64,000 nt of DNA from Nissolia schottii (Eukaryota > Streptophyta > Magnoliopsida > Fabales > Fabaceae), in the NCBI GenBank assembly GCA_003254905.1, contig QANU01017537.1:271855-335854 (forward strand), read 5' to 3'. Below the pieces are notes generated by a model. The model was not told the DNA's origin and searched no databases. It saw only the letters and a program-made list of their open reading frames with translations. This document shows, piece after piece, positions 1-11,374 of the stretch. Position numbers and translations under genes: made by a program. Numbering within the stretch: the first letter of the stretch is position 1; every line of letters starts with the position of its first letter.

Positions 1-1200
1 AAAAATAAGGGCTAAATGAATTTAAAATAAAATAAATAAATATTTTAATTTAATTTATTCTTAACATTCACAAATATTCTCGGAGAGAATCACATTTAAG
101 GCCTGGTCAGACCGTAAATATGACCCCATCTCCTAATGATATTTGAACATCACATTGATGACTAGTCTCTTTTACTGGCATAATCGTAAATGTGTCATAA
201 TATATACACTTATATTTATAAAGGTTTTATTGATGAGTGTTTTCAGAGAATTTGTTACGGTATCAAAAAGTGGTAAGTTTTTATTGAAAAAGTAAAATTT
301 TTAAGAATTCAATGCATTAAAAACATTAGAAATTTAAAATTATTTCAATTTTGACTCTTTAACAAAAATTTTATAAGTGACTTAAGAACATTTGTTAACT
401 AAATCCTATATATAAAAGTAAAAAAAATTGAGAATAAGCTTAAAAAAATTAAGGAAAAAACTAATCAGGATCCTAATGATTAGGACACTTATTAAGGAAT
501 CAAAATAAAAAACATTTTATTCAAAATATAAGTTTTTAAGTTTTTAATATATTGAATGTAAAAAAAAATAAAAAAATAGAAACTTCTTCTTTAAGATTCT
601 TTAACAAGTACTGGTAAAACCCAAAAATTAAAAAAATTCAGGATAAGGTTGGAGTGATTAATTAAGAGGGAGAGACACCCGTAACATACTCTCGACAGCC
701 CCTGATACAAATTTAATATGCGCATTAATACGGTCTCCAAAGAGGATAACAAAGCTTCTTTAAAACAAGGTTCAACGCCCCCATATATGCATGCATGATA
801 CAGCACAGTTGAATAGGTGAGGTGGGAGCTTATAATACTGTTTTCATGTACTTCGCAAACTCTGAGGCTTGACGGCGGCCGGTCCCCAAGAACAAATTGT
901 TACATAATACTGAGTTGTGTGAGATCCTATGTTAATATAAGATACTGCATCAACTTATCATAATTTGGATATAATAGAGTTCATACTCTGTTTAAATCTC
1001 ATCTAATATGATTAATAACACTAATTGAGTCACATTATCTCGCTCTATGTAATTACAAATAAGTAAATAACATTTCTCTATTGTACATGTATGTAAAACG
1101 TCTCAAATAAATCTTTCTCAAGGAGAGGTTCTTTGGTATAGCCCGTAAGGTAATCTTATCATGCATGATATGTATTATTGCTCGTCACCATTAATTGTGA
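1..1200. other. AT-rich intergenic DNA, no gene seen
   Basis: The stretch is rich in A/T runs and stops in all frames. A short open frame near 591-806 has no recognisable domain and no splice-compatible neighbours. I see no RNA gene or transposon end here. Confidence 0.6.
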
Positions 1201-1204
1201 ATGT

Positions 1205-1947
1205 ATTAAGATATTTTTCTATCTTAACGATTAAGATATTTTACCTATCTTATCTTAGATTAATTTAGTTTGATTTAAATTGATTTTGTTATTATTTTAT
1301 GATTCTATTTCTAGCCTATATATACAGATCACCTCATTGGCATTCAGAGAACACCAACAATCATTAATATTATTCTCAGTTATTGTTATGCTTCCGCTAC
1401 TCTAAGTTCAATTTCTCTGTTTTCACTCTCCACAAAAACAATTCACTACCACATTCACTTTTCTACATTCCTGATCTCTACAAATTCATACTTGTTGCTT
1501 TAAGCTAGTTTCGCCCAACACAGACTATTGCCCCCAACCCAAATCGTTGTTTAGTGCTCGTTTTGACTAGCGTAGGTCGTTGCCTATTGCTGGTTCTGTC
1601 TATCCCCTCCAGACCATTGCCTATTGCTAGTTCTGCCTAACCAAGACTATTGCCTTAGTTGGTTTCGTCCAGTTTGTTGCCTCCACTCGCTGGTTCCACC
1701 TAGCTATAGATTGCCCAGGACTCTACTAGTTCTTCCGCTTAAGCCACTACTGCTTTTGCTCATTAGTTTCCAAACTCAAGTTGGTTACATCAAGATATTT
1801 ACCTATCTTATCTTATATTGCTTTATTTTAATTTAAATTGATTCTGTTATTATTTTATGATTCTACTTCTAACCTATATATAAATTAAGGCTACCTCATT
1901 GGACATTTAGAGAACACAACAACCAATAATATTATTTTCAGTTATCC
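1205..1947 (+). mobile_element. TRIM-like direct-repeat pair (fossil, small non-autonomous LTR element candidate)
   Basis: Two direct repeats of about 160 bp lie at roughly 1227-1385 and 1789-1947. Both contain the AAGATATTT..CTATCTTATCTTA block, a TATA-like CCTATATATA, CCTCATTGG, and AGAACAC..CAACAA leading into a TATTATT-TCAGTTAT end. The roughly 400-bp interior is C/T-rich, made of loosely repeated CTATTGCC and GGTTCTGCCTA units, with no coding capacity. Repeat-interior-repeat with a TATA-like box in each repeat fits a TRIM. I did not find convincing target-site duplications, so exact ends are uncertain. It could instead be a local duplication. Confidence 0.45.
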
Positions 1948-2003
1948 CCATCCTATTTTATCTTTTCTATGCCCTATCACCATGCATCTACTATGTTTAA
2001 TAC

Positions 2004-3937
2004 TGTAACAACCCAAGTCGCAAGGGCCCAGTTTTGTTTCAGAGACGCGCTGCATCGCTAATAGCATGCTTCAGAGCGTCGGAAGCAGTGAGGCACTGCA
2101 GTGCACTCCAACGCGCCATTGCTGATTAGCAACCCTAATCCGCTCCCCTTAGGCCAGAGAATAGCCCAACTAGCCCCTTTGGCCACCTCTCTGCCTATAA
2201 ATAGAGCTCTCCTCTTCCCCTTTCAACTCGCTCAGAGTTTCAAACTCCTCTCCTCTCTAGTGCAGAGTTCTCGCTCAGTTTCTTCTCTCTTTTGTGAAGA
2301 AGCGACGTCCTCACCTAGGGTAGGTAGCCAATCCTTTTAAGGAGGGCTTAGGGTAGTAGGCCTCAACACCGCTACTTTGGTAGTGGTGGCCTTATGGCCA
2401 TCCACGGCCATTGTGGCGATGCCGGATCGCCGTAGCAATGCCAGATCGCTACCACAGAGCCTACAATTATGTTTCCTTATAGGTTTCTAATGGTGTAGTA
2501 TATGTTGACCTTTTTAGGTTTCAACACTACTCCTCTTGGAGCTCCCAATGCCAGTGCTCCTCAGTTTCAAGATATTCCAGGTGATTGGAGATCCCGGCGC
2601 GTCGACGATTCTACTATAGTGGTCGGTCAATCGAGTCAGTTGTGAATTACAATATATATATATATATATAGTATTTATTATTACCATGAAATATGACGAT
2701 ATGCAATATGATGATATACTATATGATGATATGCTTACATGATGATATGCTAGGACAGAGACTTATGATTATGTGCATGATATCCTTTTAGAACTATATG
2801 GTTAGGCTTACACAACAGACCCTAATAAAGACTCCGGTTAAGGAATGAACCCTAACTAAGGGAAGGTTCTGGCAAGGCAAAGACTTGATATTTAAGTTAT
2901 CCATTGTTACGCACCTCTCTTACATGGGAACCTCTCCTAAGTGTGCAATCTCAATCCTTAATGTCGAATAAGTGAATAAGACTAAACTAACTAGGATTAC
3001 CACCTCCATAATAAGTAGACTTAGGACTTTACGACTAGGGTAATTAACTCACCTAAAAGACTTCACAAACAATATAACTTAGAGTAAAAGACTTAGAATA
3101 GTATGGGTCAACGTCTCCGTAGATCAGACTCAATATTAGATAGCATTGAGCGCAAGACTCCTCGGTTTAGGGCATGTGTGCCCTCCCAGATTCAGATAAC
3201 ATTGATTGCAAGGCTCCACAGATTTTTAGGGTATGTGCACCCTCACAGGCATCTAGGTTAGTGTACCGGAACCGCGAGGATTTATCCTAGCAAAGCAAGG
3301 TCGAGCTAAGGTTCCCTTGAATCAAGGATTGAGAGGCATCTCTCCCCGCGCCCCTCTGCTCGAGGCGGGCACATGCTACAGACAGACAGATCAGATTTAT
3401 TCTTCAGCGGTTGTTTACTCAGATTGATGTTCCAGTTCATTAAATACTTCATTTATCATTCAGTTATATGCATGTATATATATGTACCATGTTTTATGTG
3501 TAGTATATGTTATGTGTGTGGTACCGAGGTACCCACCATTGAGATGATAAACTCACTCCTCTGTCAATGATATTTCAGATACAGTAAAGGACAGTGAGAA
3601 CGTCCCACTCATCCTGTAGCAACGAGGTTCCAACGTTAGTGGTAAGTTCAGTTTCGCAGTGAGGTTTACCAAAGTCATTAGTAGTTATGCTCTAGATATC
3701 TAGGGCAGGATCCCCTTTTTAGCATTTATTTACTTCATGGTATTTTTAGGACATCATTTCAGAAGTTATGCAAACTCAGTTATTATTAAACGAAACCACT
3801 TATTTTTATGAAATCAATGATTTATTATGAAGTAAAGTTATTCATTTTTAGCATTGCATGTGCGTTAATATGTCACGTCAGAGCTTCCGTAAGGCAGTAG
3901 CCCTACGTGCGGTCACCACTTAAGTTGGGGCGTAACA
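2004..3937 (+). mobile_element. Solo LTR, about 1.93 kb, with perfect 5-bp TSD (retrotransposon fossil)
   Basis: The segment starts TGTAACAACCC and ends GGGGCGTAACA, so it has the TG..CA termini of an LTR. It is flanked by an identical 5-bp duplication, AATAC, at 1999-2003 and 3938-3942. A TATA-like box (TATAAATAG) sits about 190 bp from the left end, suggesting plus orientation. Inside are an (AT)n run near 2649-2671, short GATGATATGC tandem units near 2690-2750, and a duplicated unit of about 62 bp near 3125-3250. No internal coding region remains, so this is the usual product of LTR-LTR recombination. The termini suggest Ty3/gypsy, but the family is inference. Confidence 0.85.
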
Positions 3938-3942
3938 AATAC

Positions 3943-5090
3943 AATGATATATAATAATAATTATTTGAGTTTAATTTTTATGTGGTCACATTATAAAATT
4001 ATTTTTACACTATTAATTAATAGAATGGCAAAAATTTGTCCAAGTAACTATATATTCACCTTGATAATTACCGATAATCATTTGATACTTTATTGTATTT
4101 TTCATTAGTTGATAATGTAGAAGTCAATGTATAAAAATTAATTTTTGATAATTTATAAACGGAAAATTGTATTTATATGTAGAATATAAGATTGGTCTGT
4201 ACTACAAATTATGACGCCTATGCAAATGATGACACGTACATATATAGTTTAAGAGGAACGTCTGGCATTGATCTGTACCTAATTATTCTTTTTTTTCTCA
4301 AGAGCGGAAGTGGGAATGTAAGTCAAAAAATTTTCTAGAATCTCAATTAGTACCCATTTAACCTAAGAAAAAGCTTAGGTTTTATCGTGTAATACCCCAT
4401 GTGGGAAATGAGACTCACGTATATATAGATGCGTCTGTGCCTAAGTTTTAGATACCTATTTATGTAAGAAATTCTCCGGAAAACCTTAGTGCAGTACATT
4501 TATTGCATTCTCAAATTGCTTTTGTCTATATGGTTCTAGCTGTCCAAAGAATAAGACTAATAACCACAATTGTATCAAATTCTATCACCTATCAATTACA
4601 TTCCCTAGCTCCATCTCACTATCGCCATTCCCTCAAAGAAACAATCACAACAAATGACAAAGAATATTGTTTGTACGTATAGAGCAATTAGCAACTTTGG
4701 CCATGTCAAATAATAATATCCAAATTCATTACGTACTCCCTTGGAGGTAGCTGCTAGTATAAATGTAATTAAGCGGAAATTGTGAGTGATTTTTATGAAA
4801 TTAGAACACTTACCAAATAACGACATTCTCATGAGCTTAGGTGTGATCCTAGAATATTAAAGGCTAAATATTCTTCCGTATCTCACATATTCTTAACACA
4901 ATTTTTTGATGGGACAATAAAGGGGGACCTAGCCAACATATATATAGCTCTAGTACCTCCCATTACAGGTTTATGGGCCAAGCTTACTCTATGAACCCAC
5001 ACTAATCAGTTTTTTGATGTCCAACCCACACAAAGGATCACCTATCAATTGGGCTACTAGTGCATCCCAAATAGATCATGATTTAGCCCC
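3943..5090. other. Intergenic DNA, no gene seen
   Basis: The sequence is AT-rich with only short open frames and no recognised domain. TATATATAG-type boxes near 4420 and 4940 may belong to old repeat promoters, but I cannot assign a family. Confidence 0.5.
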
Positions 5091-5790
5091 CTTTTGATTG
5101 TAGTCTACTTAGAATAATTCTAACATTCTCTCACTTGGGTGAAATCAATTGTACAATCTTTCAAAAGGAGATTATTTTGAAAACGACTCTTGGACTAATG
5201 ACTATTCTAAAAAATGTGGTCACATTTTTTAGAAAACACATGATCCATGATGTGACATCTAAACAAGACTCCACCCAACTAAAGTCTAGCAACATCGAAT
5301 CATGATAGTTGTTACATCCTTTATCGGCATATGACCAATCCATGGTTATAAATGTCACCGACTCCGTCGACTAATCGTTAGTGTCGAGTGTAGCAAGAGA
5401 GTAACGAGCCAATGTGATCAACCAGTCAAACTACTACTTTCTTGTCAGTCCTTACAATTTCTCTCAAATGCCTTCAAAGCTAAGGAAATTGTACGATTCA
5501 TAAAGAACCATCATGTTTCAACTCCAATATGGTTTTGACCACCGACATAGTAGTCCCAAAAACATTGAGTTATATTCATTCCTCAAACTCCTTTACAATA
5601 TTAACCATAGACACAATGGTTTTGACAACACCGAGTTTCAAAATTATAATTATGTCACCAACTCCAATCAGGTGTCGACCACAGGCATAGTGGTCCTAAC
5701 AACACCTAGTTTAAAATTTATGCAATCAATTAGTTATATCGTTGGCAACCTTTTAGCCATACGGGTGATAGGTGAGTGATGTAAGAACAC
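5090..5790. repeat. Diverged tandem units and a possible copia-like interior scrap
   Basis: CATTCTCTCACTTGGGTGAA near 5125 resembles a motif often seen near the start of plant copia-type interiors. From about 5510 to 5710, three diverged units repeat the theme CCAAT-GGTTTTGACCACCGACATAGTGGTCC. A short frame runs through it but looks repeat-derived. No ends were found. Confidence 0.3.
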
Positions 5791-6122
5791 TCATCCTTCT
5801 CCTCCTTTTTACATTTACATAAAAGCAATTGTTTAATTTATTTTTTAAATATTAAGAGATGTCAATTCACATTGAAACATTGAGATTTAGCTTCTTTTTT
5901 TTTTTTTTTGTAATAGGTGGCGAAGACAATAGAACATTACTTGTATAGGCCAGTGATCATTACTTGAACTGCATAATTTTTTTCATTTTTTCCATTGATA
6001 TTTAACCATTCGTTAGTAACAGCAGACGTTGGGTAACGGTTTTGGCGGAAAAAAAAACGCAATGAGGAGTTGACGCGTGTCCTGATTTCATCTTGTAATG
6101 CGGGATACTATCTATCTTTCAT

Positions 6123-6311
6123 TTAGAGAGAAGAGAGATGATCTTGTAATGTGGATAGCCACGCTCCCCACAACTCAGCCTGAAAGGAAGTGCAGATGCA
6201 CTTGCCATTTGCTTCGCAAAAGATGCCGCCACAAGCCGCTTCTAAACGATTACTCTTGAAGGCACCAACCCCACGGAGGCTCTTTCCATCGCACAAAGCT
6301 GAATCATGCAA
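6123..6311 (-). pseudogene. RNase H-like remnant of a plant LINE-type element
   Basis: On the minus strand the frame encodes a stretch reading AACGGIFCEANGK followed by SFQAELWGAW. This resembles the RNase H (RVT_3-like) domain of plant LINE-type and 'putative ribonuclease H' proteins, where the SFQAELWA segment carries a catalytic Glu. Only about 60 residues are present. The reverse transcriptase and endonuclease parts are absent, so this is a fragment. It lies about 250 bp upstream of the RlmN-like gene and may be within reach of its promoter. Confidence 0.5.
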
Positions 6312-6568
6312 TTCTGGATGTATGGGCTTATCTAAGAGTCGAAGTGAGGCCTAATCGAAGCCCATCAACTACAATGTCCAATATTGTTAAGTCCCAGGCT
6401 AGGCCAGAAAATAAATAGCATGCCTATAAGATAAGAGGCCCTATATGGTGTTAAACAAATGTAGAGGCCCCACATAGTGTAGAGGCCCTAATTACATCAG
6501 GCAAGAGCTAACAAGGTGAAAACTATCTGGCGGTGGTTGCACTTGCGAGTTGCGAGTGCAAATGAACC

Positions 6569-9156
6569 ATGACGAATTGGATGAGGCGAATGGCGGTGGC
6601 ACAAGGAGTGGCACACTCCACTCTCCTTCTTCAATCCACTTCTATTTCCATCACCCCTTCTCTTCTAAATCACAAACACTTCTTCTCTCGCACCAAAACG
6701 ACGCCGTATCTCATCTCTGTTCTCACTCCCCGTCGAACCTTCCTTTCAACACCACCTTCTTCTTCTCCCGCTCCTTCCTTTACCCCTGACTTCACCTCCT
6801 CTGATTTTGGTCAGTACTGAGTACTGTGCACCTCGTCTTCCTTTCTTTCTTTTTATTTTATTTTATTTTTTAATTTTTTGTTGGGCTTTGGCAGGAGACG
6901 GTGACTGCCTTGCAATTTCAAGGAATGGTTCAAAGGTGCTTCTTAAGGGGATGACTTACCCTGAACTTGAAGTATGCTGCTTCTTCTTCTTTAAGTTTGT
7001 GGATGTTATTATTTTAATTACATCTTCCGGGGTCTTATGTCGTTTATTGTTCAATTCCATGTTGAACTTGTCATGAACAAAACAAAAGAATATATAGTGT
7101 GTGAAATGATTATTTGATTTCCACTTCTTGACTCAAATTTGTGCAGAAATGGGTTCACTCGCATGGATACAGGCCCGGGCAGGCTATGATGTTATGGAAG
7201 CGAATGTATGGAAACAGCATTTGGGCTCATCACACTGATGAGTTGGAAGGTTCTTACGATTCACCATTTTTTTTTCTTCATGTATTTTGAGAGAGGCCTA
7301 AACAAAAACTATTGTTATATAATGTTAGTACAGTTTAGTAGGTTAATAATCATGTTAATATCCAAGTTCCTTATATCCTCTAATCAACTTTGCGTTTAAT
7401 GTTCAGATTCTGAGTTGGCAAATAAATGCAAATTTATATATCAGTGTTATGGATGGTATAGGTTTGAACAAAGATTTCAAGAAGATGTTGAGTGAAAAGG
7501 CCGAGTTCAAGGCGCTTTCTTTGAAAGAAATTCGCACGGCAGCTGATGGAACTAGGAAGGTTGAAATGATCTTTCTCTTTGTGTTGCCTTCAGCTCTTCT
7601 TGCAATACAAGTTCCTATGTTAATCCATTCCATGCAGCAATCCAATCAATTTGGAGATCCTTTACGTCACATTGTAGCATTTTATGATGCATTTCTGGAG
7701 AGTATTCTTAGTGACTGTTAATCTCACAGGATATTGCAGATTTTGTTCACATTGGATGATGGGATGGTCATAGAAACAGTTGTCATACCTTGTGATAGAG
7801 GCAGGACTACAGTGTGTGTTTCAAGTCAAGTTGGTTGTGCCATGAATTGTCAATTTTGCTATACTGGAAGGTAAGAAATCTTTTTCCAGTTGTGATCAAT
7901 TTACTGGTTACATTAAGATCCATGGCTTCCTGTTCTATTTTTGTTGCATATTTGTCATACATTCAATTATTTTGCAGAATGGGTCTCAGGAGGCATCTTA
8001 CTGCCGCAGAAATAGTAGAGCAGGCTGTTTTTGCCCGACGACTGCTCACAAGTGAAGTTGGTTCCATCACCAATGTTGTCTTTATGGTAGGTCTACAATT
8101 GCATTGATGATTCTTAAGCAGTTTAGCTTACTGCATTTCAACAGTCGGCATGGATCAGAATTTTTACTTTATTCATATTTCCTTGTCCTAGCTAATAGGG
8201 TGCCACCTCTATCTATCAGATCTTTTAATTTATTAATCCTGCATTTCATGCATTGACATGTCAATATAGTGATAGATATATCTCTTATCGTAGAAACAAA
8301 GTCCCTCTTTTATTTTCAATATGCAAGTGAACTTTGTGTTTAATGGTATTATGTTGCATGCTGTACCATTGTTTTACAGTGTCCTGATGTTTAAATGCTA
8401 TTGTTATAAAGAATCATGCTTCACTGTCTCCTCTAAAGTCAACCCCTCACCTTAGAGGAGACAAATTAACTATTCTTGGCTTCTAGCTCTTGAGTTAACT
8501 CGTAAACTCTTACGAGTTTACAATTTTACTACACAAAACGAGTTAACACTCATGTAAACTCTTTTTTGGTAAACTCGTACGAGTTTAAGTAAATTCGCAA
8601 TTTTACTAGCGAGTTTACGAGTTAAAATCTACGTATGAGTTTACGAGTTTACCTCAAGATGTATAAATTTGGTAACTATTTTAGATACTTAGTTGACTTT
8701 GTATACATTAGACAATATCTATTGAGTTTACTAAGCTGATTTTATATATTTATCATAATTGAGCTATGTTTTATCAAACTATAAAGTAATACATGAACAG
8801 AATAAAATATGACATAACTAAGTGTCATGCATTAAGCTATATTTTATGATATTTTTTCATTTATTTTATTTAAAGTTAACATTATTCAATGTCAATTATG
8901 AATACAAAATTTAATCATGTTTATTTCCTAACTATATTGCTTATAACATATATTTTTTACATATATAAACTCTTACGAGTTTATGATTCGAGTTTACTGA
9001 GCTTTCACAAGTTTACTTAAACTCTCGAGTTTGACAACCTTGGTACAACTAACTCAGATTCATACTTGGTCTTGTTATTCAGACACATTTCAGGACAATG
9101 TCCTCAATTTGTTCAACTAGTTAGTATTGAAAAAATGTTGCCATTTTTTCTAATGT

Positions 9157-9196
<40 letters not shown>

Positions 9197-10851
9197 TGGT
9201 ATAATACCCCCTGTTAATTCTGTTGATGCTACTAATGTATCTTGTCTGCTGGAGAGAAAATGATAAAAGAGAACTACAGAAGTGATGTCGTATTGTTAAT
9301 TGCAAGCTAATAATGGCTATGTATTTCTTTTAGGGCATGGGGGAACCACTTCATAACATTGATAATGTCATTAAAGCTGCAGATATTATGGTGGATGAGC
9401 AAGGGCTTCATTTCAGCCCCCGCAAGGTCACTGTTTCAACCAGTGGGCTTGTTCCACAGCTCAAGCGATTCCTTCACGAATCCAACTGTGCACTAGCTGT
9501 TAGTTTGAATGCCACTACTGATGAGGTAAATTTCTCGTTACTTTATAGTTATTGGCTGGTAGAGCACCCAGAAAGAGGCATTAAAATGCAAGAACTGGAA
9601 GAGAGGGAGAATTGATACAACTTGAATCTAATGTGTTAGGTAAGAAACTGGATCATGCCTATAAACCGAAAGTATAAATTGGACTTGCTTCTTGGGACTC
9701 TTCGAGAGGAGTTTCGCTTCAAACACAACTATAAAGTTCTGTTTGAGTATGTGATGCTTGAAGGAATTAATGACAGGTTAGTTTTTTTTTCTTTGTATAT
9801 TGCTTGTGTTGGATGTATAGTTTTTGAGTTTTTTTTTCTCTTTATTTTTTTTTTCAACTTGCGAGACTAAATTATGTTCCAGTTCCGAGGCACTTGTATT
9901 TCCCCGCAGAACTTACAGCAATGCAATTTGTCATGAGTTGGATCAGATGCGTAATACTTGTATTTTTTTTTTTTTTTTGGGGGATAAAATTGCATAATAC
10001 TTATGATGATATTGTCTATAAATGACTTTGTAGGGTATGTGCAGTTGTGCACTCTTTATGCATAAATTGCATCAACAATTATAGGAGTTTGAGTTGGAAC
10101 GATGCAATGAATTTTAGATTTCATGATGTTCTGTACTGTATTGGTTGTTCTTTTCAGCTTAGTGTTAAAATGGGATCTTTCATATGCCGTCTTTTTCCTT
10201 TGGTTTGTAGTCCCCATTCAAGGTCTTTCTCTAGTCACATTTGATGCATGCTTAACTCACCGTTATGAATATATAATTAATAGAACCACCATGTTGCTTG
10301 CATTTCATTAATTATCATTGATGCCCTAATCTCCTCAACCTCCCTCCTCTTTTTGAAGATTTCATGTTAATTTTTTGTGCTTGTAGTTCCTTTTTCCCCT
10401 AGCAATTCTATGATAAATGGCTGTTGAAGTTAAACTCTTCCATTTATATCTTTTTATTTTTCCACCTAACTGAATATGGTTCGGTTGTTGATATTTTTGT
10501 ATATTATGCCATGCTTACAGTAGTTTTGTTTTTTTGCCTTAACTTAAAATCTTTTTATGCAGCAACGACGACGCAAAGAGGCTTATCGAACTCGTGAAGG
10601 GCATTCCTTGCAAGATTAATCTCATCTCATTCAATCCACACAGTGGATCATTCTTCAGACCAACAAAAGAGGAAAGGATGATTGAATTCCGAAACACATT
10701 GGCCGGGGCAGGATGCACAGTCTTTTTACGCCTCAGCAGAGGGGACGACCAGATGGCTGCCTGCGGCCAATTAGGCAAGCCTGGAAACATCCAGGCTCCA
10801 TTGCTCCGTGTACCACAGCAGTTCCAAATGGAAGTTGGAAGTTCAGCCTGA
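6569..10851 (+). CDS. Organelle-targeted RlmN-like radical SAM RNA (adenine-C2) methyltransferase, 9 exons, 458 aa
   Basis: Exons: 6569-6809, 6895-6971, 7147-7249, 7462-7559, 7740-7870, 7978-8086, 9334-9525, 9640-9776, 10563-10851. All junctions are GT-AG and the phases agree to a TGA at 10849-10851. The family methylates C2 of adenine in rRNA and tRNA using a 4Fe-4S cluster and a methyl-Cys intermediate. Visible residues: the cluster motif CxxxCxxC (C206, C210, C213), the preceding catalytic-type Cys (C199, in [10 protein letters not shown]), the GMGEPL signature early in exon 7, and the second catalytic Cys (C430, in AACGQL). All key cysteines are therefore intact. The first 75 or so residues are Ser/Thr/Arg/Pro-rich and poor in acids, like a plastid or mitochondrial transit peptide. 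The start was chosen as the first ATG in frame with exon 2, with A at -3; an out-of-frame ATG sits 7 nt upstream. Closest Arabidopsis relative by recall is At1g60230. Confidence 0.93.
8470..9048. mobile_element. hAT-like non-autonomous element inside intron 6 of the RlmN-like gene
   Basis: The right end, read on the minus strand, is CAAGGTTGTCAAACTCGAGA, a hAT-style terminus. The left end (TTGGCTTCTAGCTCTTGAGTT) is a diverged inverted match. Both subterminal regions carry many copies of the near-palindrome ACTCGTACGAGT / ACTCTTACGAGTTTA. The interior is very AT-rich and non-coding. I could not find a clean 8-bp target duplication, so class and ends are tentative. It accounts for about half of the 1247-bp intron. 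Confidence 0.5.
9160..9194. repeat. (AT)n microsatellite in intron 6 of the RlmN-like gene
   Basis: About 17 uninterrupted AT dinucleotides lie 140 bp upstream of exon 7. This is a likely polymorphic marker. Confidence 0.95.
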
Positions 10852-11374
10852 TTCTTCTTATAGGTTCAGCTTCAAATTGGTCCAACAGTTATTAGATGAA
10901 TGCCAAAGGAACCTTGTGACAGGGATGGGGTGGCCACTGGCCATGATTGACTTCATATTGAGAATGCAAAACTTGTTGAGAGCTACACAAGGAGATATTT
11001 ATCCATTTCCGTATTGCAATTCTCCATTGTTCATAATGAATTGATTGATTATCCAAATTCATAGAAAATAGTAGCCGGAGAAGAGTATTGTATCACGTTT
11101 TGGGCCATTTGCATTAGTTTGGTTCCGTTCTGTTTCATCTTATATTTGATGAAATAATGGGAAAACTTATACTGATTCTTGCATTCTACATTCTGCCATG
11201 TAAAATAATGAGCATTGTCATCCGTTACTATCTGCCGTAGCCTGTGTTACATATTTTCGTCATTCTATCATGTTATTTAGCATTTCTCATATTTTAATAC
11301 TTCATGCATCCTCCTGGTTTAACTCTTTACTTTTTTTTTAATTAAATTTAAATTGAAGAGGGTTTTTTTTCCTC

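Noticed and set aside
1624-1836. 70-residue plus-strand frame
   Set aside because: It lies across the C-rich interior and right direct repeat of the TRIM-like element; no domain.
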